A stretch of 64,000 nt of DNA from JAVKEN01 sp040221415 (GTDB taxonomy: Bacteria; Pseudomonadota; Alphaproteobacteria; Rickettsiales; JABSSG01): the NCBI GenBank assembly GCA_040221415.1, contig JAVKEN010000009.1:1-64000 (forward strand). The letters are read 5' to 3'. Positions 25,387-34,781 of the stretch are shown piece by piece. The notes under the pieces are model-generated. The model made no database searches and was not told the origin of the DNA. It saw nothing but the letters and a program-made list of their open reading frames with translations. Each line of letters starts with the position of its first letter. Position 1 is the first letter of the stretch. The position numbers were made by a program, and so were the translations under genes.

Positions 25387-28300
25387 ACCAGCTGATGCTG
25401 CGCTCGCTCTAGATTCCCTTAAAGATTTTACAAAATTTTTCTTAGGTTTCTTAACTTTTACAGATTCTATACCTAGTACCTCTGCTCCACTTCTTTCAGC
25501 TGCTTTTACAATAATTTCGAGTTGGTCTCCAGAAATTGTAGCCCCTTCCAAGTTAATACTACCTCTTATTTCTATATCTTTTAACCTAACTTCATATAAG
25601 TCAGCTCCTTTAAATGAACAATCTTCTAAAGTCACAGAAGAAAATTCGGCCATTTTTAGTTTAACCCTTTCAAAACTAGTATGAACAAAAGACGATTTCC
25701 AGATGTTTGCTTTAGTGAGGTCAGATTCAGCAAACGTTACGTCTAGTATTTCAGAATTGACTATATGACTATTTGTGAGATTGACATCATTTAGTTTACT
25801 GTTACTTGATATCTTAACATTATCTAAAACAACATCTGTCATGTTACTACGTGACAAATCAACATCACCTATTTCTGTACCAACGAAACTAGCATCTGTC
25901 AGAATAGAAGAATGAATATCGCAACCTTCAATCCCCCCCCTTTTGAACTCCATGCAGTCTCCATAAAAATGCGGCATCATTACAGACTCGAAAGTTGTGT
26001 CAGCAAATTTAGCATGATCAAAATTTGGACCTAGAAACTTAAAGGCTGGAATATCTTCTTCGCGCTCTCCACTTAATTCACATCTACTAAATTTTACATT
26101 TGTGAATTTACTAGAAGAGCAGTTAAATCTAGCGGACTTTATACCAGAAAATTCTATTCCCTCTTCTTTTGCACCAATAGTGCCGTAAGAAAAATCAGCA
26201 ACTTCCCCTGCAAACACTCTTTCACCAATATCAACAACTCCACCTCTACCCATCAATCTCACGGTCTCTGCCATTTTCTCCATAGATCCAACATGTGCGA
26301 AATGATAAGGTAGCGCTTCCACCTCAACAGACGGTCCTCCCTTAGACAAAAACTTTGTAACCACTGGGACTAGCGAATTTAGATCTTTTTCAAGTGTTAT
26401 TAACTTATCTTTAGATATTTTATTCGCTAGATGCTCAAGTAATTTCTGTTTAAATTCATGAGCACTGTCTATCGTGGCAATTTCCCGAATTAAAGAATGA
26501 GACTTAGTTTCTTCTAATATCTCAAGAACATTATATAGCGATTTAAACATAGTCTCTAAATCACCTCTGCTTATATCAACATCAAAGACAAAAGAAACCA
26601 CATCTATTAAATTCTGATTAAGAATAACATTACCCTCAGCATCTCTTAATGGATTTCCATCTTCATCACGCATTGCTATGTTTTTTCTAAGCACTTTGTT
26701 TTCAACAAGATTGTAGAGTACATCAGCCCTAGATCTTTTAAGATCATCGCTTTTTCGCCATACAGAGTAATAATTTAAATCATTAAGAACCGGAAGGATA
26801 TGTCTCCATAAATTTCGATTCCTAAATAATTTAAGCGCAAATGTAATTGCTTGTTTTATACTCCAACATTCAATACTGCGACCAGCTTTTGTAGTATTAT
26901 AAAAATATGGCTTTGCAAAACTAGGCACTGTCTTTTCGAAAACTTCTCTGATTTTTCTACCAATCCTTGTAGGCCTTCTATTTTTAGATGGGTCAAAAAG
27001 GCTTGCAAAGAATGGCTCGGTAAAAATGAAATTAAAAATGCTCTCGCCAGCTCTAACTCTTTCTGGATGACCTGATAATGTTTCGCCAATATCCTGCGTT
27101 TTTGGCCTTTTGAACAATCTATCTCTGAACTTAAATTTAGGGTCGTGCTTCACTTGGTCAACAAGCTCTCGGAGTTTGTCATTCAATCTTTCAGAGCTGA
27201 CATGCGGCCTAGTTTCAGCACTAGAGAAAAACCCCCCGCCAACTTCGTTATAAGATAAAGTTGTTTTGATTTGATCCCAGCATTCTAAGAAAAGTTTAGA
27301 CGATTCAGGACTTTCATCTATAACCGTTAAAAATGTTTCCACCTCTTCTTGGCTGTCACATGATTCCCATATTGCATTATAAAAACTATCTTCCAGATGT
27401 TTAAAGAACTGCTTGTCTTCAATCTTTCCACTTTGACCACGTAATAAATCCTCTTTGATTTTCTTCTGATTATTTCTGACAAATCTGAAAACCTGTTTTC
27501 TTTGTTCCAATTCATCACCGGACCTAATTGCATGTTGTTCTCTCTGAAGCACAACAACTCTAAGATCGCTAAGGTCCAAATCATCCGAATGAATTCCTGA
27601 TAAGTCCAAGAGTGTAGTTTCACCAATGATTTTACAGTTAATTTTTGGTTGTTCACCATGCTTGTTAGCTTCCCGCAAAGAAGGAATCATGGTTTGGAAA
27701 GTCTCAACATCGATCTCTGCGCCATCAAAATCAACTCCCTCATCAAAAGTTGCTAAGCTAAAATCACAGTTATGTATTTTAGACCTCGAAAAATCTACAT
27801 TAGCAATTTTTGCGAAAGAAAAATCAAAGCCTTGAAACTTTAAAGAATTACAATCAACATCTGCTATATCAATTCCTGCAAGAGATTTCTTTCTTACGTA
27901 ATGATCAACATAACTGTCTAAAAAGAATGTCGCTTCTTTATCAGGGTCGGACCTATATCGCCTAAAAAATTCAGATAAATCACCCGATTCTCTAGATTGC
28001 GTAATTAAGCTCTTAAAAGCCTTTATACCAGCTTCCTGATATTTTTCTTTATGCATTCTATCATCAGGATTTGCTGTAGCAATCAAAGCAGTCTCTACAA
28101 TAATGTCAGGATTCATAGCTGCTAAATCAGTAAAGGAATTAACAACATCTTCTATAGCATCAGTAATATGCTGGCCGCCTTTTTTTTCTGAAGCAACAAG
28201 TATTTGCTCTTGTAGCATTGTAACAGAAGTAATTTCTTTCTCATGAATAAACTGCTGCAAAACTCCAACCACATTTACCAATTTCTCTACAGTTTCTTCA

Positions 28301-28719
28301 GACCTTCTTGCAATTCTTTGCTTCTGAATCGGATCTTTTACTCCAGATAAAAAACTTTGCGTTAGAACAGAAGTAAAAATTTTAGAATTATCCTTTAATA
28401 ATTTTAAGGCCTCGGGTTCATTCAATATTTCTAATATTGCCTCACTAGTATTTGAACGTATGTAGTTATATTTCGCATATAAAGTGCCCAATTCTCCTGA
28501 GACACCTGAAACAGCACCTCCCAATCCACCAATAATTCCAGCTACTCCTCTCACGCTAGAGAAGCTCCTTGATGCAATCCTTGAAAGAGAAAATTCCTCT
28601 CCAAGCCTTTCAGAGGTTGTGCCATCTCTGACTGAAGATTCAGCAACAGCTGACTCAATAGTTTCAGCATTCGATGACGCTAACCTATTTAATGCAATTA
28701 ATATATTCTTAAAATTCAT
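25369..28719 (-). CDS. Very large pentapeptide-repeat protein, 1116 aa
   Basis: Unknown protein with two pentapeptide regions. A short one lies at about residues 280-343 (LKFQGFDFSFAKIANVDFS), followed by LDLSGIHSDDLDLSDL, and a long one at about 850-1060 (KFTNVKFSRCELSG, SFVGTEIGDVDLSRSNMTDV, CSFKGADLYEVRL). A Gly-rich hydrophobic segment (GVAGIIGGLGGAVSG) lies near residue 65. The large middle part is charged and probably helical. The start is the ATG at 28719 with AAAGG upstream; a GTG at 28734 is less likely. It shares the segment type GPN...FA..T...FY with the 877-residue protein. A host-directed role is inferred. Confidence 0.75.
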   Translation of the reverse strand: MNFKNILIALNRLASSNAETIESAVAESSVRDGTTSERLGEEFSLSRIASRSFSSVRGVAGIIGGLGGAVSGVSGELGTLYAKYNYIRSNTSEAILEILNEPEALKLLKDNSKIFTSVLTQSFLSGVKDPIQKQRIARRSEETVEKLVNVVGVLQQFIHEKEITSVTMLQEQILVASEKKGGQHITDAIEDVVNSFTDLAAMNPDIIVETALIATANPDDRMHKEKYQEAGIKAFKSLITQSRESGDLSEFFRRYRSDPDKEATFFLDSYVDHYVRKKSLAGIDIADVDCNSLKFQGFDFSFAKIANVDFSRSKIHNCDFSLATFDEGVDFDGAEIDVETFQTMIPSLREANKHGEQPKINCKIIGETTLLDLSGIHSDDLDLSDLRVVVLQREQHAIRSGDELEQRKQVFRFVRNNQKKIKEDLLRGQSGKIEDKQFFKHLEDSFYNAIWESCDSQEEVETFLTVIDESPESSKLFLECWDQIKTTLSYNEVGGGFFSSAETRPHVSSERLNDKLRELVDQVKHDPKFKFRDRLFKRPKTQDIGETLSGHPERVRAGESIFNFIFTEPFFASLFDPSKNRRPTRIGRKIREVFEKTVPSFAKPYFYNTTKAGRSIECWSIKQAITFALKLFRNRNLWRHILPVLNDLNYYSVWRKSDDLKRSRADVLYNLVENKVLRKNIAMRDEDGNPLRDAEGNVILNQNLIDVVSFVFDVDISRGDLETMFKSLYNVLEILEETKSHSLIREIATIDSAHEFKQKLLEHLANKISKDKLITLEKDLNSLVPVVTKFLSKGGPSVEVEALPYHFAHVGSMEKMAETVRLMGRGGVVDIGERVFAGEVADFSYGTIGAKEEGIEFSGIKSARFNCSSSKFTNVKFSRCELSGEREEDIPAFKFLGPNFDHAKFADTTFESVMMPHFYGDCMEFKRGGIEGCDIHSSILTDASFVGTEIGDVDLSRSNMTDVVLDNVKISSNSKLNDVNLTNSHIVNSEILDVTFAESDLTKANIWKSSFVHTSFERVKLKMAEFSSVTLEDCSFKGADLYEVRLKDIEIRGSINLEGATISGDQLEIIVKAAERSGAEVLGIESVKVKKPKKNFVKSLRESRASAASAGLTSPK

Positions 28720-28784
28720 AAACCTTTTACCCACTAGCTATACTTAAATTATAACTTATGGATAAATATATACGAAGATAAATT

Positions 28785-29303
28785 TTATTGCTTTACGGTG
28801 ATACTCTCAGAAAGTATTTTCGAGTTCGGAACCAAATATTTATTATTCTTTTTCCTGAGCGAGGTGTGACGCATATCAATATTGACTATCTCACCTTCAA
28901 CGCTACCTATTGTTACAAAGTCTCCTACTTTAAAAGGGCGGTATAAAATGATCATCATACCCGACAAAGCATTAGCAATAACATCTTTGAATGCGTATCC
29001 CACTGCAAATCCTATTAACCCTAATTGCAAAATAAATGCTCTTACGTCAATCCCAAGATGATTCATTGCAGCAATGATTCCAGAAAAAATGACAAATAAA
29101 TTAATTAACTTCCTAATCAACCTAACAACTATTTTTCTATCTTTAGTTAGCTTAGATGCAAACACATTGCTGACAATAGTTACAATAAAAGTCGTAGCAT
29201 AAAAAAAGAGGAAAATAGCTCCAGATGCAAGCAGACTTTTGCCTACATTATGCAACTGTTCAACGGAAATATTAATTGAAAAAAAGTCAACGTTATTCAT
29301 CAT
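28785..29303 (-). CDS. Short MscS-family mechanosensitive channel, 172 aa
   Basis: Two N-terminal membrane segments (about residues 20-45 and 55-80) precede the MscS pore helix and beta domain (VGYAFKDVIANALSGMMIIL, YRPFKVGDFVTIG, GEIVNIDMRHTSL, NSKILSE). The protein stops right after the beta domain, so the C-terminal alpha/beta vestibule of ordinary MscS (about 286 residues) is missing and cannot be encoded in the short downstream gap. It may still gate ions as a minimal channel, or it may be decaying. Confidence 0.85.
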   Translation of the reverse strand: MMNNVDFFSINISVEQLHNVGKSLLASGAIFLFFYATTFIVTIVSNVFASKLTKDRKIVVRLIRKLINLFVIFSGIIAAMNHLGIDVRAFILQLGLIGFAVGYAFKDVIANALSGMMIILYRPFKVGDFVTIGSVEGEIVNIDMRHTSLRKKNNKYLVPNSKILSESITVKQ

Positions 29304-29344
29304 AAGAATAATACTATATCAGGAATACAGGATTTCAAACCAAA

Positions 29345-30238
29345 TTAATGGATTTTGTTACTCTGATTGACTAAAGATAGGCTTGGAGTTGTATTTTCAC
29401 CGCCCTGAAGTGCATCGTAATTTATCACCTGGACTATTTCTCTTTCTTCGCTGTTTAATACTTTTTTACTAAGCAGCTTTTCAAATTCATAACTAGACAT
29501 TAATCCATTAAAAAACTTTTCTTCTATTTTCCTTACTCGGCGATACGGCTTGTCCATAATAAGCAAAATAAATCCTAGCAGAATACCTGACATACATAAA
29601 GATATGGCAATTAATGATAGTCCTTGAAAATAGACTAAGCTAAAGAAGGATAATAATATCAAAAAAGAAAACCCTATCAATGCTGATTTTCTTATGTTAT
29701 TTGCAATTCTAAACGATTTTACAAACGCTTTAACCATATTCATTGGCTTCTTTGCTGAGTACTTGCGTAGTAGACTCTCTATATCTGGCTTAAAATTCTT
29801 TTCTGCTATCGAAAGAGGTGACTCATGATTTTCATTTAAAAAATTTGTTTTAGCTCCCGAGATTAAGAGATATTCAACAATTTCTTTATTTCCGTAGTCC
29901 ACAGCATAATGCAAAGCAGTATTCCCAAACCTGTCTCTTGCATCAATATCGGGCTTCATTTGAACTATTTCTTTTACAGCATCTAAATTGTCCGTCTTTA
30001 CCACTAAATGTAATGGCGTTTCACCATGACAATCGCTAAAGTTACATTGAGCACCATGCACCTTCAAAAGATGAATAGCCCTTTGATTTCCTTTCATAGC
30101 AGCAAAATGCAGAGGAGTAGACCCGTTGTCATCGGGTATATTGTATGGTGCACGATTCGCTAATAACTCTTTTATAGCGACTACGTTACCCTCAAACACT
30201 GCAGAATGCAGCGCATATTTATCATCTTTACGAATCAT
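29345..30238 (-). CDS. Membrane-anchored ankyrin-repeat protein, 297 aa
   Basis: Four to five good ankyrin repeats occupy residues about 4-160 (GSTPLHFAAMKGN, GETPLHLVVKTDN, GNTALHYAVDYGNKEIVEYLL). Two membrane segments follow at about 184-228, then a soluble C-terminal tail of about 65 residues. The start is taken as the ATG at 30238. A TTG at 30256 would add six residues and neither has a clear RBS. Upstream lie two palindromes (30272-30315) carrying the box shared with other accessory genes. The ankyrin part probably faces the cytoplasm, or the host if the protein is exported. Confidence 0.85.
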   Translation of the reverse strand: MIRKDDKYALHSAVFEGNVVAIKELLANRAPYNIPDDNGSTPLHFAAMKGNQRAIHLLKVHGAQCNFSDCHGETPLHLVVKTDNLDAVKEIVQMKPDIDARDRFGNTALHYAVDYGNKEIVEYLLISGAKTNFLNENHESPLSIAEKNFKPDIESLLRKYSAKKPMNMVKAFVKSFRIANNIRKSALIGFSFLILLSFFSLVYFQGLSLIAISLCMSGILLGFILLIMDKPYRRVRKIEEKFFNGLMSSYEFEKLLSKKVLNSEEREIVQVINYDALQGGENTTPSLSLVNQSNKIH

Positions 30239-30271
30239 ATATTTTTGTGTATTCAACCTAGTAATAGTTAA

Positions 30272-30315
30272 TTATTACCCATAATGGTTAATAAATAGTT
30301 AATATATTAACTATT
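30272..30315. promoter_or_regulatory. Two adjacent palindromes, likely operators, between ankyrin gene and brnQ
   Basis: 30294-30315 is a perfect 22-bp palindrome made of AATAGTTAATA and its reverse complement. 30272-30294 is a 23-bp near-palindrome (TTATTAC...GTTAATAA) with three mismatched positions including the centre. Another AATAGTTAAT lies at 30263-30272. They sit in a 226-base gap between divergent genes, as expected for binding sites of a dimeric regulator. Confidence 0.55.
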
Positions 30316-30464
30316 GCTGTAATTTTATTTATTTGCATGATAGATATGCTCCACAGACATCAAAAAATTAAACTGAATGTATAAAAATAGCATTACCTCA
30401 CTTTTATGTTGATTTAGATAATTTAGAATAATAGTTTGTTGTCTTGGATTTAAATAAATTAATA

Positions 30465-31550
30465 ATGAATCTCAGAGTCTTTACAGTTGGGTTTGCAATA
30501 TTCACCATGTTTTTTGGTGCTGGCAACATCACACTTCCGCTAATATTAGCACAAAAATGGCCCTCTAACTGGGTTTTAAGTTATGTTGGATTCAGTATAA
30601 CTGCCGTGCTGATTACTTTACTTGGTCTAATCTCAGCTGTACACGCTGGTAGCACTCAAAACTTTTTTAAACCTTTAGGAGTCAAAATAGGGTTCCTAGT
30701 GCAATTAGTTTTAATATTAATCGAGGGTCCCTTTGGGGTCGTACCGAGATGCTTGATAGTTGCATTTGGTGGAATAAAGACTGTTTTTCCTGATGTAATC
30801 AATTGGTCATTCTACCTTCTTTGTTCAATAGTAATTTTTTATTACGCAGTAAGCAAAAAGAGACTGGTTTCAAGCATAGGAAATTATATCACCCCTATCT
30901 TACTAACAATGCTTTTAGGAATCTTTCTATTTATTTTCTTCAAGGATGGAACAGTAGTAAGTAATCATCTTTCATACAGAGAGGAAATCTTTTATGATGG
31001 CCTCCTAACTGGATATTTAACTTACGACCTACCAGGAGCAATTTATTTTACCGGAATTTCTATAGTATATTTAAAAAGTCTAAACACCGACCAAAGTAAA
31101 AATTTCAAACTAGGAATGTATGCAAGCCTAGTAAGCGCTGTTATTTTATTATTAGTTTATTTGGCATTTTTCTATATTGGCGTAAAAAATATAGATCTCA
31201 TAAAGAATGTGCCACCAGAGAAAATTCTACCAACCATTATCGTAGAATCATTTGGTAAAATTTTTGCTATTATATTTTCTTCATTTATTTTCATTGCTTG
31301 TATAACGACAGCAATAGCAGCGATAACAATATGGACAGATTTCCTTTTCTTATACATTCCATCAAATAAAACTGCATATATGGTCGCTTTAATAGTAAGC
31401 TTAGGCATTGCATCTTTTGTTGCAATGTTTGACTTCACAGGGCTGATCCACCTTCTTTCACCTGTCTTGAATTTTGTATATCCAATTTTAATAGGACTTT
31501 CTATATTTAACATTTATACTAAACAGAAAAGACGACTTTCTGATGGTTGA
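30465..31550 (+). CDS. brnQ: Branched-chain amino acid carrier BrnQ/LivJ-type
   Basis: Sodium- or proton-coupled importer of Leu/Ile/Val of the LIVCS family. The beginning (FAIFTMFFGAGNITLPLIL) matches the family signature FGAGN, and about ten or eleven hydrophobic helices follow. At 361 residues it is shorter than typical members (about 430-440). The start is taken as the ATG at 30465; a TTG at 30444 would add seven residues. Its end overlaps the ELM1 gene by eight bases. Amino-acid import fits a host-dependent cell. Confidence 0.85.
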   Translation: MNLRVFTVGFAIFTMFFGAGNITLPLILAQKWPSNWVLSYVGFSITAVLITLLGLISAVHAGSTQNFFKPLGVKIGFLVQLVLILIEGPFGVVPRCLIVAFGGIKTVFPDVINWSFYLLCSIVIFYYAVSKKRLVSSIGNYITPILLTMLLGIFLFIFFKDGTVVSNHLSYREEIFYDGLLTGYLTYDLPGAIYFTGISIVYLKSLNTDQSKNFKLGMYASLVSAVILLLVYLAFFYIGVKNIDLIKNVPPEKILPTIIVESFGKIFAIIFSSFIFIACITTAIAAITIWTDFLFLYIPSNKTAYMVALIVSLGIASFVAMFDFTGLIHLLSPVLNFVYPILIGLSIFNIYTKQKRRLSDG

Positions 31551-32532
31551 TTGTTGGGTAATAACAGATGGAAATGCTGGGGCTAGATCTCAAGCAATTG
31601 GGTTGGCGGAATCTTTGGGCATAAAGTTTGAAGAAAAAACATTTAGGCTAAAAGCTCCTTTTAGATTATTTGCTCCATATATTAAATTCAATTATTTAAA
31701 GTATAAATCTGAGAATAACAGCAAGTTTAGTGGACCTCTTCCCAAGCTTGCAATTATTTGCGGAAACAGCGCCCGCTCAATAGGGTCGTATTTAAAAAAA
31801 CAAAGCCCAAAAATATTCACAATATTTATTCAGGACCCCAAAATAAGCCCAAAATATTTCGACTTAGTCATTGCGCCAAATCATGATAAAATAACTGGAC
31901 CAAATGTTATCAAAACATTTTTTGCTTTAAATAGAGTCACAAAAGAAAAACTCCAGAATGAAGAAGAAAATCATTCAAAAATTTTTAAAAATTTAACCAA
32001 ACCTTTTAATACCATCTTAATTGGAGGAACAACAAAGAAATATTCTATGTCTATAAAGGCATGTAATAAATTTATTGAGGATCTAAAATACATCCTCACC
32101 CATCATAAAGGCTCTTTTCTTATCACCAACTCTCGTAGAACACCAAAATACTTAAACAACAAAATTCATGAAATAATTCAAGGCAAAGACAATATAGTTT
32201 TTTATGATTATCACTCTGCAAACAACAATCCATTTTTTGCATTTCTAGCGAAAGCTAATCAAATATTTATTACAAACGATTCAATATCAATGCTGTCTGA
32301 AGCGAAAGCTACAGATTCTGACGTAGCTGTGATACCTCTATTGGGACACAATAAAACTAAAGTAGCAAAAGTATTTGATAATTTGTTACAAAAAGAACAA
32401 ATTTCCCTTTTTAAAAATTCTAAATATAAAAAGCAAAAGAAAGATAAGATGCGAGAAACTGACTCAGTAGCAGAAAAAGTCAGGTCTATTCTAATCAGCA
32501 AAGGGGTTCTTAAAAAAACCTATCTTAAATAA
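31543..32532 (+). CDS. ELM1/DUF1022-family protein, 329 aa
   Basis: Resembles the alphaproteobacterial relatives of plant ELM1, a mitochondrial fission factor. It opens WVITDGNAGARSQAIGLAESLG, and continues with FIQDPKISPKYFDLVIAPNHD, TILIGGTTKKYSM and ITNDSISMLSEA, which suggests a glycosyltransferase-like fold. The bacterial role is not established. It overlaps brnQ and is directly followed by mutM, so the three form an operon. Confidence 0.85.
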   Translation: MVDCWVITDGNAGARSQAIGLAESLGIKFEEKTFRLKAPFRLFAPYIKFNYLKYKSENNSKFSGPLPKLAIICGNSARSIGSYLKKQSPKIFTIFIQDPKISPKYFDLVIAPNHDKITGPNVIKTFFALNRVTKEKLQNEEENHSKIFKNLTKPFNTILIGGTTKKYSMSIKACNKFIEDLKYILTHHKGSFLITNSRRTPKYLNNKIHEIIQGKDNIVFYDYHSANNNPFFAFLAKANQIFITNDSISMLSEAKATDSDVAVIPLLGHNKTKVAKVFDNLLQKEQISLFKNSKYKKQKKDKMRETDSVAEKVRSILISKGVLKKTYLK

Positions 32533-33351
32533 ATGCCTGAGCTTCCTGAAGTAGAGACTATTTTATGTGGACTAACGCCTTATATTGATGGAGCTGAGAT
32601 TAAAAGCATAATTCTGAATAGAGGAAATTTGCGTATTCCAATTCCAGAAGAATTATCCCTTTTAAAAAATGCTCGAATCGTGAACTATGCACGAAGAGGA
32701 AAGTATATAATACTAAGTTTAGACAATGAAAAATCTATAATCATACATCTTGGTATGAGCGGAAAACTCTTATTAAGTAAAGATAATAATTACGTGCCAA
32801 GAAAACATGATCATGTGCAATTTATTCTAAATAAAGAAGTGCAATTCGTTTTAAATGATCCAAGAAGATTTGGCTTAGTCACCTACACCGCAACTAGCGA
32901 ATTAGAGTCGCACAAACTCTTATCTCATCTTGGAGTAGAGCCTTTAACTGAAAACTTCAGCGCTGAATATTTAGCAAATGCATGCAAGAATAAGTCCAAG
33001 CCAATAAAAAACTTAATTATGGATAATTCTATTGTCGTTGGTGTTGGAAATATTTACGCTTGCGAAAGCCTATTCAAAGCAAAAGTCTCTCCTTTTAGGC
33101 CTGCAATGCAACTAGGCTCTACAGAAATAGACACTCTTACATCCACTATCAAAGAAGTCCTCCTAGAAGCGATTAAGGCCGGGGGTTCCACATTAAAAGA
33201 CTATGCGCAATTAGATGGGGTCTCAGGATATTTTCAGCATCAATTCTCAGTTTATAACCAAGAAAAATGTAAAATTTGTGATAGCGACATCTTAAAAAAG
33301 TCACAGGCAGGAAGAAGCACCTTCTTTTGTGCTAATTGCCAAACTGAATAA
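32533..33351 (+). CDS. mutM: Formamidopyrimidine-DNA glycosylase MutM (Fpg)
   Basis: Removes oxidised purines such as 8-oxoguanine and cuts the abasic site. It starts MPELPEVET with the catalytic Pro2 and Glu3, and has HLGMSGKL, NDPRRFG and GVGNIYACE. It ends in a zinc finger (CKIC ... CANC). The length, 272 residues, is typical. It follows the ELM1 stop codon with no gap. The last 20 bases overlap the convergent amidase gene. Confidence 0.96.
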   Translation: MPELPEVETILCGLTPYIDGAEIKSIILNRGNLRIPIPEELSLLKNARIVNYARRGKYIILSLDNEKSIIIHLGMSGKLLLSKDNNYVPRKHDHVQFILNKEVQFVLNDPRRFGLVTYTATSELESHKLLSHLGVEPLTENFSAEYLANACKNKSKPIKNLIMDNSIVVGVGNIYACESLFKAKVSPFRPAMQLGSTEIDTLTSTIKEVLLEAIKAGGSTLKDYAQLDGVSGYFQHQFSVYNQEKCKICDSDILKKSQAGRSTFFCANCQTE

Positions 33352-34081
33352 ATCTCTCTGCAACTGATGTCAAGACTTCCAAAGTAAGCTCATCCAAACT
33401 ATCTGAAATGTCTTTTTGTATGAACCTTCTTTTAAAGGCAACTATTACATAGGAAAAATCTTTATCATAGATATCATTCAAATCTATTAAATAGCCAATT
33501 TCTTTCAGTAATTTTTTAGCAAGATAAACATTGTTATTGTGATCACCTGGCCTAGCTTTGATAACGTTGTTTCCAAATGCATCGACATCTATATCATGAA
33601 AAATTCCTATTCCTTCTTGATTCATAGATTTCCAGTCAAAGTTCTCTCCTGGATCTTGCTTGCGTTGAGGAGCTATATCTGAGTGAGCAACAATATTTCT
33701 TTGGTCAATATTAAACCGCTTCATTAAATCTTTGCACAGCCCTTCAAGTGCATTCATTTGTTTGTTGGTAAATTTGCTTTGATTACCTTTCTCATCTGTA
33801 TCTACTAATTCAAACCCTATAGAGTACTCATTCAGACCTTTTCTGCCTCTCCAAAAGCTTTCTCCAGCATGCCACGCTTTTTTCATTGGGTCGACTAATT
33901 GAAAAACCTCTCCCGCCAAATCTATTAAATAATGTGAGCTTACTTCCCTATCCGTTTTGCCCATTAGCATTTTCAATGACTCTTCAAATGTCAGCTCAGT
34001 GCTATGGAAAACAAAACTATCAATAACCTTGGAGCTTCTATCTGAATAATATTTTGCTTTATATTGAGTTGCAATTTCCAT
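33332..34081 (-). CDS. N-acetylmuramoyl-L-alanine amidase, AmpD/Amidase_2 type
   Basis: Zinc amidase that cuts between MurNAc or anhydroMurNAc and the stem peptide. Ligand segments are visible as FVFHSTEL (first His), WHAGESFWRG, IGFELV and VAHSDIAPQRKQDPGE (second His, Lys and Asp). No signal peptide is seen, so it may recycle wall fragments in the cytoplasm like AmpD. At 249 residues it has a C-terminal extension of about 70 residues beyond the catalytic core. It follows the dioxygenase-fold gene by three bases. Removing muropeptides could also lower host detection, which is inference. Confidence 0.88.
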   Translation of the reverse strand: MEIATQYKAKYYSDRSSKVIDSFVFHSTELTFEESLKMLMGKTDREVSSHYLIDLAGEVFQLVDPMKKAWHAGESFWRGRKGLNEYSIGFELVDTDEKGNQSKFTNKQMNALEGLCKDLMKRFNIDQRNIVAHSDIAPQRKQDPGENFDWKSMNQEGIGIFHDIDVDAFGNNVIKARPGDHNNNVYLAKKLLKEIGYLIDLNDIYDKDFSYVIVAFKRRFIQKDISDSLDELTLEVLTSVAERFIQFGN

Positions 34082-34084
34082 TCT

Positions 34085-34753
34085 TTAGAATTTACTATGT
34101 GGACTCACTCCATCAAGAACAATCTCCATATCATAAATTTTAATATCCTTGAAACGAGTACTAAAAAAGTTCTTAGCTAAAATAATATTATCTTTATTAG
34201 AAAATTGTGCAGCTTCTAGAAAATATATTCTGTTTGCCACTTTAGGATAATCTGCATGATTGATTTCAAAATTTATATATTTAGGATCTTTCTTGGACTT
34301 AGATAATTCCGAGGGACGAACGGTTATAAAGAAGAATTCTCCGTTATTTAAACTAGTAAACATCCCTGTTCCCTGAAACTTGCTGTAAGATAACTTGTCC
34401 TGGGTATATTTTTGGTGCTTTGTGCTATGCTGTTCTTCATATCTCTTTTTACCATAAGAGTCTACTTGCCACAGCCTAATCTGAGCATTCGATACAGGAA
34501 CACAGTTTTTATCTTTAACCACACCTCTGATGATAATTTTCTGATTATATGAGTCAAAGAAACCACCCTCTACTCTTGTTAAATCATTATCACTAGCAAA
34601 TTTAGCAGGCCTACGATCAACCTTGTGTTTTTTTGTCGGAATGCATTTTTTATAAACCTCGTACTTGCTGTCTTTCTTTTTGTTATAAGATTTAGCAAAA
34701 GATTCAACGCTAAAGAATACACAGACTAATAAAGCTATTTTTAGAAATTTCAT
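34085..34753 (-). CDS. Secreted intradiol-dioxygenase-fold protein, probably non-catalytic, 222 aa
   Basis: A signal peptide (MKFLKIALLVCVFFSVESFA, then Lys) precedes a domain like the intradiol ring-cleavage dioxygenases (protocatechuate 3,4-dioxygenase fold): IIRGVVKDKNCVPVSNA, IRLWQVDSYGK and NGEFFFITVRPSE. In true enzymes iron is held by two Tyr and a HIH pair. Here the HIHF-like position reads YINF and the second Tyr motif is lost, so iron binding looks unlikely. It is probably a periplasmic or secreted binding protein. It sits between the amidase and a pentapeptide gene. Confidence 0.7.
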   Translation of the reverse strand: MKFLKIALLVCVFFSVESFAKSYNKKKDSKYEVYKKCIPTKKHKVDRRPAKFASDNDLTRVEGGFFDSYNQKIIIRGVVKDKNCVPVSNAQIRLWQVDSYGKKRYEEQHSTKHQKYTQDKLSYSKFQGTGMFTSLNNGEFFFITVRPSELSKSKKDPKYINFEINHADYPKVANRIYFLEAAQFSNKDNIILAKNFFSTRFKDIKIYDMEIVLDGVSPHSKF

Positions 34754-34781
34754 TTAAAGCTACAATTTTAGGAATATGATA

